A stretch of DNA of 64,000 nt from NCBI RefSeq assembly GCF_004208525.1, contig NZ_SGIT01000001.1, forward strand, positions 1,178,001 to 1,242,000. The letters run 5' to 3'. Source of the stretch: Sphingobacterium corticibacterium (GTDB lineage: Bacteria; Bacteroidota; Bacteroidia; Sphingobacteriales; Sphingobacteriaceae). Shown one piece after another: positions 9,078-18,875 of the stretch (positions are counted from its first letter, which is position 1; each line of letters starts with the position of its first letter). The position numbers and the translations under genes were made by a program. The notes beneath the pieces are model-generated. The model did not search any database. It was not told where the DNA came from and was given only the letters and a program-made list of their open reading frames with translations.

Positions 9078-12000
9078 CTAAAACGATGCATTGAATCCGA
9101 TCGTAAAGATCCGTGGCATTGGACTATTCGGAGATTCTGGATCCCAGCCCGTCCATTTTGTCACGGTGAGCAGATTGCGCGCACTCAAAAAGAACCGAAG
9201 ATTATTTACCGAAACCTTATCCAAGACATTTTTTGGTAAACGGTAACCGATCGCGACATCCTGTAATCTCAAAAAGCTACGTGACTCATACATATTGATC
9301 CCCCCCTCAAACAATCGATAATTGACATTAAGTCGAGGGTGTGTATTCGATCTATTTTCGGGTGTCCAATACGGGATATCCAAGGTATTTGCACGGTCAT
9401 AGATATTCGAACTAGAGTGGTTAAAATCTTCCCGCTCTCCCAGGTGACCTAAATCTGCCCTTATGAAGATATTTGCATCAAAATACTTCCAGAAACTGAA
9501 ATCATTCCGCCAGCCCAAGGTGTATCGTGGCTGACGCCAACCTATAAACTGTTTATCGTCAAATTGCCGGTATGCACCATCTGCATTTACATCTTCCACA
9601 CGGTATTCTCCGGGACGTAAGCCATATTGTGCTGCTGCTTCGGTCTCTTCAATCTGCCATATTCCTTGTATCCGGTAGTCCCAGATTCTATCCAAGGCCT
9701 CTCCAGGGAAATACCCATTTGCATAATCTGGAACCTCCCTTTGTATAAGCTGCCCGTTCACCTCTTCTTCCATCATATCCCCCCAAAGGCGGTCGATACG
9801 ATTACGATTTAAAGAAAATACTAAGCTGCTTCGCCAATTTAGATTTTCCTTCTTTATGACCTGTCCCTGCACCGTTGCATTTATACCTCTATTGGAAAGT
9901 TCGCCAAGATTAGTCGTGACCGATTCGTAGCCGATAATCCGCGGTAACCTCCTATCCAATAAGAGATCATAGGTGGTTCCTTTGTAGGCATCTATTGTGG
10001 CGGTAAGCCTACTATCAAAAGCAGTCAGGTCGAATCCTATGTTGTAGGCCTCCGTTCCCTCCCATTTTAGGTTGGGATTGGCCATAGAACTATTGGTGAG
10101 CCCCACGACAACGTTTGAGCCATCAAAATATGCATTGCGCGCGAGGTTAGAAAGCGCTGCGTATGCGGGCACATCCCTGTTTCCGTTCACCCCCCAAGAA
10201 ACACGCATCTTTAGATCATTTACCCAAGCCACGTCAAAAAAACGCTCCTGAGACAATCTCCACGCAAAAGCCGCGGACGGAAAGAAGCCTCTAGGATTAT
10301 TTTGGCCAAACGCAGAAAACCCATCCCTGCGCCATGACAAGGTAAAAAGATAACGTTCATCGTAATTGTAATTCATCCGTGCCATCAAAGCATCTCCGGT
10401 ACGCACCCTATCGTTGTTACTAATGGAAGGATTCGCTCCATATTGCAGACCATGCCAAGAAAGATTTTCATTAGGTCCAAAATTTTCATTTTCCTGAAAA
10501 GACTGCTGTATCTGTAATTTTTCCGCATTAACCAAAAAAGTAAAGTCAAATGCGTGCTTATCGAAACGTTGCGACCAGGTCAAGATATTATCGACCATCC
10601 ATTCATAGGAATGTTCATCGGACCGCGTACCGTACCCATTACGGCGCGTCACACCTCCCAACATCGTGGTAGAAGGCCAAAAGTTGTAATCTTTTTCCGT
10701 CACCAGGCGGTTTTGGAAAGACGCTCGGTATTTAATACCGAAAGGCAGCTTCAACTCCGCATAGAACGTGGCAAACAAGCGATTGTTTTTTCTATACTGA
10801 TCTTTATAATAAGCTTCCAAAAAAGCATTAGAGAAAGAAGGATCTTCCTGCGGAAACCTGACCAGCATACCGTCATCCTCTATAAACTTGCCATAGGGAC
10901 TCAGTCTATTGATTCCTCCGGCGGGTACAGAGCTGTTGTCAGAACTGGCAAATTGGGCATTCATGCCGATCTTGAAAAATTTTGCTACATCTCCTTCCAA
11001 GTTTAGGCGAGTTCGCCAAGTCTTGAGCCGGTCGCCATAAATGATTCCTTCATTATCGGTGTATCCGGTAGAGAGGTAATAGTTCACACGAGATGCTTTT
11101 CCAGATAGCGCAATATCGTTATTGTGGCGGAGGCCTTGCTGCATTCGTTTATCGTACCAGTCAATGATCCGACCTTGTTGGAAACCTTCAATCTCGACAC
11201 TATTTAGGCGTAATCTTTTTAGCCATTCCACCGTATTATCCGCATCTGCATTATTGCTGTAATTCCGCCATTGCTCCAACGACACATTTTCCGGCAGTTG
11301 CTCTGGATTCATATAATAACCATCCGCATCACGTGGTGCCATCTGCTGCATCAGATCCTGTCTAAACTGCAAGTAGCCTCCTGCATCGAAAGGTCTATAA
11401 TCATTGGCTACAGATGCCAACCCCCACATCGACGAAACCGTTACAGTCGGCACCTCGCTTGCACCACGTTTTGTGGTTACGATGATAACCCCCGAAGCCG
11501 CACGCGCACCGTAAACGGCAGCCGAACTTGCATCTTGCAGTACGTCTATCGTCGCAATATCAAATGGATTGATATCTTGCAATGCACCATTGTAGATAAC
11601 ACCGTCCAATACAATCAACGGACTTGTACCTGCCGTAATAGAATTGGCACCTCTCACTTCTAAAGATCCGCCCCCTCCCGCTCCAGTAGCCTGATTGCTG
11701 GCAATACCTGCTACTGTACCACTTAGAAACTCGCTCAGATTGGTAGCCGATTGGCTTTCGAAATCACGCGCATCCACACGGGAGATTGCGCCCGTTAGGT
11801 CACTTCTTTTCTGAGTACCGTATCCGATCACGACAGCTTCTTCCAAGTCATTCATCGCGGCTTTCATAGCAATTTCCAAACTAGAACGTCCCTTCAGCTC
11901 TACTTCCTGAGTTTCATATCCCACGAGCGTAAACATTAAGATTCTCGCCTCTGCAGGCAAATCAAGGCTGAAATTCCCATCGCCATCCGTTTTTGTCGCG

Positions 12001-12500
12001 GCAGCAAAATTCTTTACCGATATCGTTGCACCCTCCAATGGCAATCCATTCTCATCAGTTACCTTGCCCTTCAAACGACTTTGCACGATCTGTTCCGCGC
12101 GGGCAGGTGGTACGATGTTCCGTTTGCGAGCAACATCCTTTGTTACTTTGCGACGTACAAGCACTGTCCGATCACGGATAGTATAGTCGAGGGGCTGCCC
12201 ATCGAAACATACCAACAAGGCCTGTTCCAGACTGGCATTATGCAATTTTACCGTTACCGGATGTGCTTGTTTTAAATCACGGTCCGCATAGATAAAATCC
12301 ACACCCGTTTGCTCACTTAGCAATTTTACAACATCTCTCAGTGCAACATTTTGTTTATCTATATTGATTTGGGCACGTGATTCCGCAGAAACCTGTAGAA
12401 TCAGAATGGTTAAAAAGAACACTGTTATCCGCATCGCTTTCCATATAGTATGATCATTCCGCTTGTCATAGCGAAACATCTTATTATAGTTTATAATCAT
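9078..12500 (-). CDS. SusC/RagA TonB-dependent transporter with STN domain
   Basis: An outer-membrane importer of 1140 residues. After a signal anchor (about 22-43) there is a Secretin/TonB N-terminal (STN) domain at about 50-120, a carboxypeptidase-regulatory-like domain (about 143-222), the plug (from about 225, with the conserved VLQDASSAAVYGARAASGV block) and a 22-strand barrel ending in Phe. The STN domain normally contacts a FecR-type anti-sigma factor, and such a gene lies directly upstream. The start is uncertain: Met1 and Met8 (12479) are both possible. It is the first structural gene of the sulfated-glycan locus. Confidence 0.95.
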   Translation of the reverse strand: MIINYNKMFRYDKRNDHTIWKAMRITVFFLTILILQVSAESRAQINIDKQNVALRDVVKLLSEQTGVDFIYADRDLKQAHPVTVKLHNASLEQALLVCFDGQPLDYTIRDRTVLVRRKVTKDVARKRNIVPPARAEQIVQSRLKGKVTDENGLPLEGATISVKNFAAATKTDGDGNFSLDLPAEARILMFTLVGYETQEVELKGRSSLEIAMKAAMNDLEEAVVIGYGTQKRSDLTGAISRVDARDFESQSATNLSEFLSGTVAGIASNQATGAGGGGSLEVRGANSITAGTSPLIVLDGVIYNGALQDINPFDIATIDVLQDASSAAVYGARAASGVIIVTTKRGASEVPTVTVSSMWGLASVANDYRPFDAGGYLQFRQDLMQQMAPRDADGYYMNPEQLPENVSLEQWRNYSNNADADNTVEWLKRLRLNSVEIEGFQQGRIIDWYDKRMQQGLRHNNDIALSGKASRVNYYLSTGYTDNEGIIYGDRLKTWRTRLNLEGDVAKFFKIGMNAQFASSDNSSVPAGGINRLSPYGKFIEDDGMLVRFPQEDPSFSNAFLEAYYKDQYRKNNRLFATFYAELKLPFGIKYRASFQNRLVTEKDYNFWPSTTMLGGVTRRNGYGTRSDEHSYEWMVDNILTWSQRFDKHAFDFTFLVNAEKLQIQQSFQENENFGPNENLSWHGLQYGANPSISNNDRVRTGDALMARMNYNYDERYLFTLSWRRDGFSAFGQNNPRGFFPSAAFAWRLSQERFFDVAWVNDLKMRVSWGVNGNRDVPAYAALSNLARNAYFDGSNVVVGLTNSSMANPNLKWEGTEAYNIGFDLTAFDSRLTATIDAYKGTTYDLLLDRRLPRIIGYESVTTNLGELSNRGINATVQGQVIKKENLNWRSSLVFSLNRNRIDRLWGDMMEEEVNGQLIQREVPDYANGYFPGEALDRIWDYRIQGIWQIEETEAAAQYGLRPGEYRVEDVNADGAYRQFDDKQFIGWRQPRYTLGWRNDFSFWKYFDANIFIRADLGHLGEREDFNHSSSNIYDRANTLDIPYWTPENRSNTHPRLNVNYRLFEGGINMYESRSFLRLQDVAIGYRLPKNVLDKVSVNNLRFFLSARNLLTVTKWTGWDPESPNSPMPRIFTIGFNASF

Positions 12501-12565
12501 TAACTTTGTTTGTTTGGTTATTCTTCAATTATTTAGACGATAAAAAAGGAACGATCAAATATTCG

Positions 12566-12593
12566 GACGGAAGGGGTCTCAAGCACTTCCGTC
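12566..12593. terminator. Hairpin between fecR and susC
   Basis: Arms GACGGAAG (12566-12573) and CTTCCGTC (12586-12593) flank a 12-nt loop. The T-run follows on the + strand, so on the - strand, where the genes lie, it is not a classical terminator. It may separate the regulatory genes from susC or attenuate read-through. Confidence 0.4.
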
Positions 12594-12624
12594 TTTTTGT
12601 TGGTTCCCTACAACAAGCTAGCTT

Positions 12625-13767
12625 TTACATCACTTTCACCCTCCTTCCCTCAATCTCAAACCGGACCGCCTGCGTATAGCTAATCTTATCCAAAATTTCA
12701 GATATATGCTCATACCGGCCTACCGAACCGGTGAAGGTGACAGACGATGCATCACCTTGGTAAATAATCTCCACGTCGTACCAACGCGCTAACATTTTTA
12801 ATATATTTTCCAAAGGTTCTTGTTCAAATACGAACTTACCATATTTCCAAGCTGTAAACTGCCTGACATCAACTGTACTTATCATGAGATCTTGTCCCTT
12901 TAAGACACTCTGTTGCCCAGGTTTGAGCACATGATATTTTATTTCGTTTCCATCTGTCTTATCATTCACAAGCACATTAACGCTCCCCTCGATCAACGTA
13001 GTAAGTGTCTTATGATCGTCCGTATAAGCGGAGATATTAAATTGGGTACCGAGAACGTCGACAATCTGTGCACCTGCCTGCACGCGAAAGGGTACCTTAT
13101 GAGAAAGACCATTTTGATCCCGTGACATCACCTTTGCCACATCAAAATAAGCTTCGCCTTCCAAAAACACCCGACGTTCCTCCTTTCCGAAATGTACAGG
13201 ATACCGTAGAGATGATCCTGCATTTAACCAAACACGCGTACCATCAGGCAATGTAAGCTCATACTGACCGCCGCGAGGAGTCTTTAAGGTTAGCATCTGT
13301 CCGGCGATTGCAGGACTAACGACCTGTCCGTCGTCATACTTTATCAAATCGCCGATCACAATACCTTTATGTAAATCACTCAGTGTGATTTCTTTTCCAC
13401 TCTCCAGCACTAGAGTTGCCGTATTTTTGCCCGGCACAATACTATCCTGCTGTGTTATTATATGATTCTGTTCAAGAGAAGCTGGTTTGTATAAGAAGAT
13501 AAACAAACTCAATATCACGGCTGCTGCAGCCGCGTAGTACCAATATGGCTTGAATTGACGTAACGGTTTGTTTTGCGCGATCTGGCCGTCTATCCCGCGT
13601 TTGATCCTTTCCTTTAACCGCCCCCGGTCGTCTTCACTCAGCTGCCGCAGGACATCTCTATCCTTCTCAAATAATCTGTAGTAGACATCCAAAAATTGCC
13701 GTTCCTCTTCAGATGCTGTACCGTTTCGATGTTTCTCCAGAAGTTCTAAAAAAGTTTTCCTATCCAT
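12625..13767 (-). CDS. FecR-family anti-sigma factor
   Basis: A 380-residue inner-membrane anti-sigma factor. An N-terminal cytoplasmic segment of about 70 residues would hold the ECF sigma factor, one membrane helix lies at about 72-92 (YYAAAAAVILSLFIFLY), and the periplasmic FecR domain contains LTLPDGTRVWLNAGSSLRYP and FLEGEAYFDV. The C-terminal part (about 315-380) matches the DUF4974 domain usual in Bacteroidota FecR proteins. The sigma gene lies 107 bp upstream and the STN-bearing SusC 124 bp downstream, giving the standard trans-envelope signalling set: substrate at SusC, signal to FecR, release of sigma. Confidence 0.94.
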   Translation of the reverse strand: MDRKTFLELLEKHRNGTASEEERQFLDVYYRLFEKDRDVLRQLSEDDRGRLKERIKRGIDGQIAQNKPLRQFKPYWYYAAAAAVILSLFIFLYKPASLEQNHIITQQDSIVPGKNTATLVLESGKEITLSDLHKGIVIGDLIKYDDGQVVSPAIAGQMLTLKTPRGGQYELTLPDGTRVWLNAGSSLRYPVHFGKEERRVFLEGEAYFDVAKVMSRDQNGLSHKVPFRVQAGAQIVDVLGTQFNISAYTDDHKTLTTLIEGSVNVLVNDKTDGNEIKYHVLKPGQQSVLKGQDLMISTVDVRQFTAWKYGKFVFEQEPLENILKMLARWYDVEIIYQGDASSVTFTGSVGRYEHISEILDKISYTQAVRFEIEGRRVKVM

Positions 13768-13874
13768 GATTAGCGAGGTTTACACTATTAAGACAGGCTA
13801 CATTGACATTTTCCCGAAAATATTTCTGTTTTTTTTAAAAATCAATTATCAGAAAAAAAACTATACCAACTAAA

Positions 13875-14441
13875 TCAGAAAAGCTTGGTAATGATGAGTA
13901 ACAAAGTTAACGATGCCCGTAGCTGCGCCAACGCCAAACTTAATTGGTTCTGGACGGTTTTCCTGTTCATTTTTAACTTTTTGGCAATTTCTGCCGTGTC
14001 CAGCTCCTGCTCATACCGCATTCTATAAATTATTTGCTGTTTAGCGCTCAAGGAATTAACGAGCGCCTCCGCCAAAAGAACCAACTCCTTATCCAACAAT
14101 GGGGTATCGCTGGAATCGGTGGCTGCCTGATATTCTATTAAAAGTTCCGCTATAGGCACATAGCGTTTTTCTTTCTCAAACCAGTTGAGTACTCTATTCT
14201 TAACCGCTGTATAAAGATATCCCCTAACATTTTCAATAGATAATTCTTCCATTTGATTCCACAAGGCGACGAAAATATCCTGGGTAATATTCTCCGCTAT
14301 GTCATATTGGTGGCACCGTATGAACGCTTGCTCAAAGACGTACTCCCAATGCTCTTCATACAACAAAGTAAAGACCTGCTCATCCTGTATTTGCGAGCGG
14401 GATAATAAATTTGACGTCGTGTGAGATTTACAATCGGCCAT
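13875..14441 (-). CDS. ECF RNA polymerase sigma-70 factor
   Basis: A 188-residue extracytoplasmic-function sigma factor of the Bacteroidota FecI-like type. Region 2 is at about 25-90 (DIAENITQDIFVALWNQ is the -10 recognition part) and region 4 at about 125-178 (SAKQQIIYRMRYEQELDTAEIAKKLKMNRKTVQNQLSLAL). It is partnered with the FecR gene immediately downstream and most likely drives the susC-susD-sulfatase operon. It is divergent from the PLP-enzyme operon across a 303-bp gap. Confidence 0.94.
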   Translation of the reverse strand: MADCKSHTTSNLLSRSQIQDEQVFTLLYEEHWEYVFEQAFIRCHQYDIAENITQDIFVALWNQMEELSIENVRGYLYTAVKNRVLNWFEKEKRYVPIAELLIEYQAATDSSDTPLLDKELVLLAEALVNSLSAKQQIIYRMRYEQELDTAEIAKKLKMNRKTVQNQLSLALAQLRASLTLLLIITKLF

Positions 14442-14744
14442 AAGTTGTGCGCCATGTTATGCACACAAACTTAAAAAATAATTTGATACTTTAATAATAT
14501 GCATCTCTTTGCTTATATTGAAGCCGCTGCCCATTGCAGCATTTGATCATTCGGCAATATGATGTTAGCTGAACGTCCCTTAAGTTATCAGGTGACTTAA
14601 ACAGATTCAAATACGCGATGAATACTGCGTATAAACCGCGTATTTTTTGCATATAGTACCCATAAACATGTCCCTCTTACTTTACGGCATTTTTTTTGGA
14701 GCTGGCGTAAGAACAGAAGTCAATAAACTTACGGAATTCAGATT
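14442..14744. promoter_or_regulatory. Divergent intergenic region with leader hairpin
   Basis: This 303-bp gap must hold the promoters for the leftward sigma gene and the rightward PLP-enzyme operon. The clearest structure is a stem of AAATACGCG (14609-14617) with CGCGTATTT (14637-14645) that runs straight into further Ts, like an intrinsic terminator, 100 bp before the first ATG on the + strand. A short competing stem (ATAC/GTAT, 14622-14632) lies in its loop. I see no gene and no recognisable riboswitch. Confidence 0.45.
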
Positions 14745-15722
14745 ATGAGGTTATTAAACAAGGAAAATATCACGGCTACCCTAGAGCGGGGAGTCGGAAA
14801 TACACCATTGCTCAAACTGGAATCCTTATCCTCCACCCTAGACATCCAAATCTATGCAAAGATGGAAATGGGAAATCCAAGCGGCAGTGTCAAAGATCGA
14901 TCGGCCACCAACATCCTGATCGAGGCGATCCGGAAGGGCGAGATAAATGCGGAGACCACCATTGTTGAGTCTTCCTCTGGAAATATGGGTATTGCTTTGG
15001 CCAGACTCTGCAAACTGCTGCGGTTAGACTCCTATATTGTTGTCGACCCTTACATTAATCATCACGCCAGAAAACTACTACGCAGTTATGGAGCAAACTT
15101 GGTCGAGGTAAATGAAAAGGATAAAAACCAAGGTTACCTCGGCAATCGCTTAAAAAAGGTGCAGGAACTTCTAGACACGGTACCCAATAGCTACTGGACA
15201 AATCAGTACGGGAATCCTAACGTGCATATCGCACACGAGCAAATATTTCGCGAAATTCTCGACCAGCTTGGCGCGGCACCCGACTACATGTTGGTTGCGA
15301 CCAGTACGTGCGGTACGATCCGTGGCATTGCGGACGCCATCGAAAAGACGGCTTCGTCAACGCGGCTGATTGCGGTCGATGCCGAAGGCAGCATCCTTTT
15401 TGAAAACAATGCGAAAGCAAGACACATCCCGGGAATGGGCGCTAGCCACCCATCTGCCTTTCTGCAAAAACATCAGATTGACCATTACACACTTGTTTCC
15501 GACTATGAAGCAGTTCAGGGATGTCAAATCATGCGGGAACGCGAAGGCATGTTAATCGGTGGTTCTTCCGGTGCTCTCATCGCTGCACTACATAAATTAA
15601 AAAACTATATCCCGGCAAACGCGTCGGTAGCCTTACTTTTTCCTGACAGCGGAGAACGTTATCTTGATACCATCTACAATGAGTTATGGATCCAGCAAAC
15701 TTTTGAAAAAGTAATGGCATGA
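14745..15722 (+). CDS. Cysteine-synthase-family PLP enzyme (SbnA-like)
   Basis: A 325-residue fold-type II PLP enzyme. Lys50 in GSVKDRSA is the predicted Schiff-base lysine, SSSGNMG (about 86-92) the substrate/cofactor loop and GGSSGAL the PLP-phosphate loop. The family includes O-acetylserine sulfhydrylases and SbnA, which joins O-phosphoserine and glutamate on the way to 2,3-diaminopropionate in staphyloferrin B synthesis. The altered loop and the gene context favour a specialised beta-replacement enzyme over a housekeeping cysteine synthase, but that is inference. Its stop overlaps the next gene by 4 bp (ATGA), and all three genes of the operon appear translationally coupled or nearly so. 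Confidence 0.85.
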   Translation: MRLLNKENITATLERGVGNTPLLKLESLSSTLDIQIYAKMEMGNPSGSVKDRSATNILIEAIRKGEINAETTIVESSSGNMGIALARLCKLLRLDSYIVVDPYINHHARKLLRSYGANLVEVNEKDKNQGYLGNRLKKVQELLDTVPNSYWTNQYGNPNVHIAHEQIFREILDQLGAAPDYMLVATSTCGTIRGIADAIEKTASSTRLIAVDAEGSILFENNAKARHIPGMGASHPSAFLQKHQIDHYTLVSDYEAVQGCQIMREREGMLIGGSSGALIAALHKLKNYIPANASVALLFPDSGERYLDTIYNELWIQQTFEKVMA

Positions 15723-17464
15723 TCTGGAAAACTGAACACATTACACCACAGAACGACCTGTATTCCTTTACCCAAGCGTTTAGGAAGCACTCTTCTCCAT
15801 CGACCGAAAGCAATACGATTGCCATCGTGGGAGGCGGCCCAAAAGGAATGTATGCCCTGAATCATTTTGTTAATCAAATACACCTCAATCCAACCACAAA
15901 ACACTATCAAGTTTTGTGGTTTAATCGAGATGAGCTATTTGCTTGCGGACCAAATTACGACATACATCAACCTAATTATCTGTTGATCAACTATTGCATA
16001 GGGCATGTGCATGCCTTCCATCCGGCATATCGAGACCTGGAAAACCAAAAAAGCTTTGTAGATTGGCTGACTGCTGTGAAGATTGTCGACACAGCTGTCG
16101 AGCCGACCGACTTTGCCTCACGGGCCTTGGTAGGCCACTATCTACAGTGGGTTGCTATGGAAACAATGCGTAACCTTCCATTGCATGTACAAATAGAACT
16201 TATCCCACAGCCGGTTATCGCGATAACCGATCGGGACTCGAAGGCAACAATAGAAACCAATACCGGGCATTGGGACGTCGACAGCCTGCTGCTGACCACA
16301 GGTCATTGTTACCAAAACAGTTCCTTAATCGACCACCCGGGAATACCGGCAGCGCAGTATATACGCACACCCTACCCCGTCTCGCAGTTTGAGAAGATTC
16401 CGCCGCAAGCGCAGGTTGGTATTATCGGCATAGGATTAACCTTCATCGATATTGCGCTGGCCCTTACCGAAGGCCGTGGGGGCTCCTTTCAACAGGGCAC
16501 CTATCATCGCTCCGGAAAAGAACCTACCATTTATCCATTTTCCAGAACGTCACTTCCTATACTATGCCGTGGACCGCAATACCAGGAGCAACGTCCCTTG
16601 TATATCTTGACAGAATCGCAGTTTAAGAAATGGATGCGCCGGTCAGCAAAAATTGATTTCGTTTCGGAAGTACTGCCTTTGATCGAAGAGGAAGTACAAC
16701 TTGCGTATTACACTGTGCTGTTTAACGTTACAGATCCGGAGACGACACGAAATAAGATAACACAAATACCAGTATCCGAGCGTTTTATGCTAAACGATTT
16801 GTTACGACCCGCCTTAAACAGCGAAGAAAAAGTCATCCAGTATATCCAGATGAACATTGATGAGGCCCGTAAGGGAGAAGAAAAAAGTCCGCTGATGGCA
16901 GCCGCAGCCGTTTGGGGGAAAATATGCGCACATATCGCTACGTTGTACAAGACGGTAGGGTTCACAGGTGCATCCCAGCAGCAGTTGGATCAATACTATT
17001 TTGGCGCGTTCAACCGGGTGAGTTACGGTCCACCGATAGCAAACATGGAAAAAATATATGCTCTAGCTAAAGCCGGCATCATCCGTTTTGGGACGTTACC
17101 TGACCCCACGATTAGCTGGCAGGTCGATCAGCAAACGTTTTCCGTTTATGATGTAAGTGGAAAAGCGATCCAGATAGATAGCCTAATCGACGCGCGCATC
17201 GCTCGCCCCGCCCTCCAAAAAAGAAACGCCGCACTATATGACAACCTGCAGCTGCAAGGGTCAATACGCGCACACGAGAATGAAGGTTATATACCGGGCA
17301 GCATGTCCATCGATAAATGCGGGAAATGCACCACGATAGGAGGTCTACCTGTTTACTGTTACGGATCGAATACCGAAGGTGTCTTTTTCGATAACGACAC
17401 CTTATCGCGAACAAAAAATGATACCGCCTGTTATTGGGTACAAGAGACACTTCGCAAAATGTAA
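15719..17464 (+). CDS. FAD/NAD(P)-binding protein (PF13454-like)
   Basis: A 581-residue soluble flavoprotein-like protein. A dinucleotide-binding motif VGGGPKGMYAL is at about 38-48 and a second Rossmann-type segment, GIIGIGLTFIDIALAL, at about 238-253. This matches the FAD-NAD(P)-binding family, whose members are poorly characterised and often sit in biosynthetic clusters. A role as the redox step between the two PLP enzymes is plausible, taking the place that the NAD-dependent SbnB has next to SbnA. I cannot identify the reaction. The start ATG overlaps the upstream stop by 4 bp. Confidence 0.8.
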   Translation: MIWKTEHITPQNDLYSFTQAFRKHSSPSTESNTIAIVGGGPKGMYALNHFVNQIHLNPTTKHYQVLWFNRDELFACGPNYDIHQPNYLLINYCIGHVHAFHPAYRDLENQKSFVDWLTAVKIVDTAVEPTDFASRALVGHYLQWVAMETMRNLPLHVQIELIPQPVIAITDRDSKATIETNTGHWDVDSLLLTTGHCYQNSSLIDHPGIPAAQYIRTPYPVSQFEKIPPQAQVGIIGIGLTFIDIALALTEGRGGSFQQGTYHRSGKEPTIYPFSRTSLPILCRGPQYQEQRPLYILTESQFKKWMRRSAKIDFVSEVLPLIEEEVQLAYYTVLFNVTDPETTRNKITQIPVSERFMLNDLLRPALNSEEKVIQYIQMNIDEARKGEEKSPLMAAAAVWGKICAHIATLYKTVGFTGASQQQLDQYYFGAFNRVSYGPPIANMEKIYALAKAGIIRFGTLPDPTISWQVDQQTFSVYDVSGKAIQIDSLIDARIARPALQKRNAALYDNLQLQGSIRAHENEGYIPGSMSIDKCGKCTTIGGLPVYCYGSNTEGVFFDNDTLSRTKNDTACYWVQETLRKM

Positions 17465-17474
17465 AAAGAACTTT

Positions 17475-18851
17475 ATGGATAACACATTTTTACCACTAAC
17501 ACCCATCCTACATCCTTGGGTGCAACGTGTTATAGAACAACCCACGTCTTTGTTTCAAGCGATCGAACGGCAAGGATCGCCTATAAACATACACCACCTA
17601 TCACCCTTGAAAGAAAACATCAACGCGTATGAAAAGGTACTAAACAAATACCAGATCGCCCACAAAATATTCTTTGCACGCAAAGCCAATAAATGCTTGG
17701 AAATAGCCCGAGCTGTAGCACAGACGGGTCAAGGGGTTGATACAGCAAGTTACCGTGAACTTCAGCAATGCGTCGAGGCCGGAATTGATAGCGAACAACT
17801 TGTGCTTACCGCAGCGGTTAAAAACCGGAAACTTCTTGAACTTACCCTGCAGCACGACATCCCTGTCGTATTGGATAATGAGGATGAACTGCAACTGGCG
17901 CAAGGCGTAGCACAAAAAAAGGAGAAAACCATGGAGGTAAACATTCGCGTGGGTGGCTTTTTCGTAGAGGACAAGCGTTTGCCCACGCGCTTCGGCTTTC
18001 CCATCGATCGCGCAATCGCATGTATCAGCGATTTAGCGGATAAATATCCCAATCTCGAATACACCGGTTTACACTTCCATCTCAACGGTTATTCTGTCAA
18101 GGAGCGTGTGGCAGCCATCGAACAATCGGTGCGCGTCATCGACGAACTATTGACCTATGGAATCCAGACGAAGTCGCTCGACATAGGTGGCGGTATCTTG
18201 ATGAATTACCTACAATCTGAACAGGAATGGCTCGACTTCCATAAGTCACTACGCGAAGCCGTACTCGGGACACGGTCGGAACTAACCTATCAGAATGACG
18301 CGCTAGGTATGGTCAAAATCAACGATCAGCTCTATGGTGAACCCACGGTATACCCCTACTTCAATAAACTGCACAAGGCGAAATTATTGGAAGAGATTCT
18401 AACCACGCGCTCTGCTATCTTCGACGTTCCGATCCACCAATTGTTTACCGAACGCGCCCTAGAATTCCGCATGGAGCCTGGCCGGTCGCTGCTGGATCAA
18501 GTGGGTTGTACGGTGGCCAAAGTTGTCTTCCGTAAAAAAGATAGCGAAGGCCGTCTGCTGGTGGGCCTCGAAATGAACCGCACGCAGCTCCGGAGTTCCA
18601 GTGCCGATTTTTTGGTAGACCCTATCCATCTGCCGAAACAGCAAAACCAGAAGACCGATGATCCTTGCTACGCCTATCTCGTCGGGAGCTATTGTCTGGA
18701 ACAGGAATTGATCCTTAAACGAAAAGTCTACCTCAAATCGTATCCGGAAATCGGCGATTTGATTCTATTTCCGAATACCGCCGGATATATGATGCATTTT
18801 TACGAGTCAGAAGCACATCTGTTCGAACTTGCAAAAAACATATTCGTGTAG
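17475..18851 (+). CDS. Y4yA-family PLP-dependent enzyme (DapDC/ODC fold)
   Basis: A 458-residue fold-type III PLP enzyme related to diaminopimelate and ornithine decarboxylases. Lys70 in FFARKANK is the predicted PLP lysine. Other family motifs are GLHFHLNGYS, LDIGGGILM (PLP phosphate) and MEPGRSLLDQ, and VGSYCLEQE carries the active-site cysteine. The open frame begins earlier (17379), inside the previous gene. The ATG at 17475, 10 bp after that gene's stop, fits the operon and the length of homologues better. By analogy with SbnH it may decarboxylate a diaminopropionate-containing intermediate; no carboxylate ligase (IucA/IucC type) is nearby to support a siderophore product. Confidence 0.85.
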   Translation: MDNTFLPLTPILHPWVQRVIEQPTSLFQAIERQGSPINIHHLSPLKENINAYEKVLNKYQIAHKIFFARKANKCLEIARAVAQTGQGVDTASYRELQQCVEAGIDSEQLVLTAAVKNRKLLELTLQHDIPVVLDNEDELQLAQGVAQKKEKTMEVNIRVGGFFVEDKRLPTRFGFPIDRAIACISDLADKYPNLEYTGLHFHLNGYSVKERVAAIEQSVRVIDELLTYGIQTKSLDIGGGILMNYLQSEQEWLDFHKSLREAVLGTRSELTYQNDALGMVKINDQLYGEPTVYPYFNKLHKAKLLEEILTTRSAIFDVPIHQLFTERALEFRMEPGRSLLDQVGCTVAKVVFRKKDSEGRLLVGLEMNRTQLRSSSADFLVDPIHLPKQQNQKTDDPCYAYLVGSYCLEQELILKRKVYLKSYPEIGDLILFPNTAGYMMHFYESEAHLFELAKNIFV

Positions 18852-18875
18852 CGGAGATGATAACAGATTGTCAAT

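Noticed and set aside
14745-18851. Staphyloferrin B or other siderophore cluster
   Set aside because: Only the amino-acid-type enzymes have counterparts; no carboxylate ligase, NRPS, exporter or dedicated receptor is next to them.
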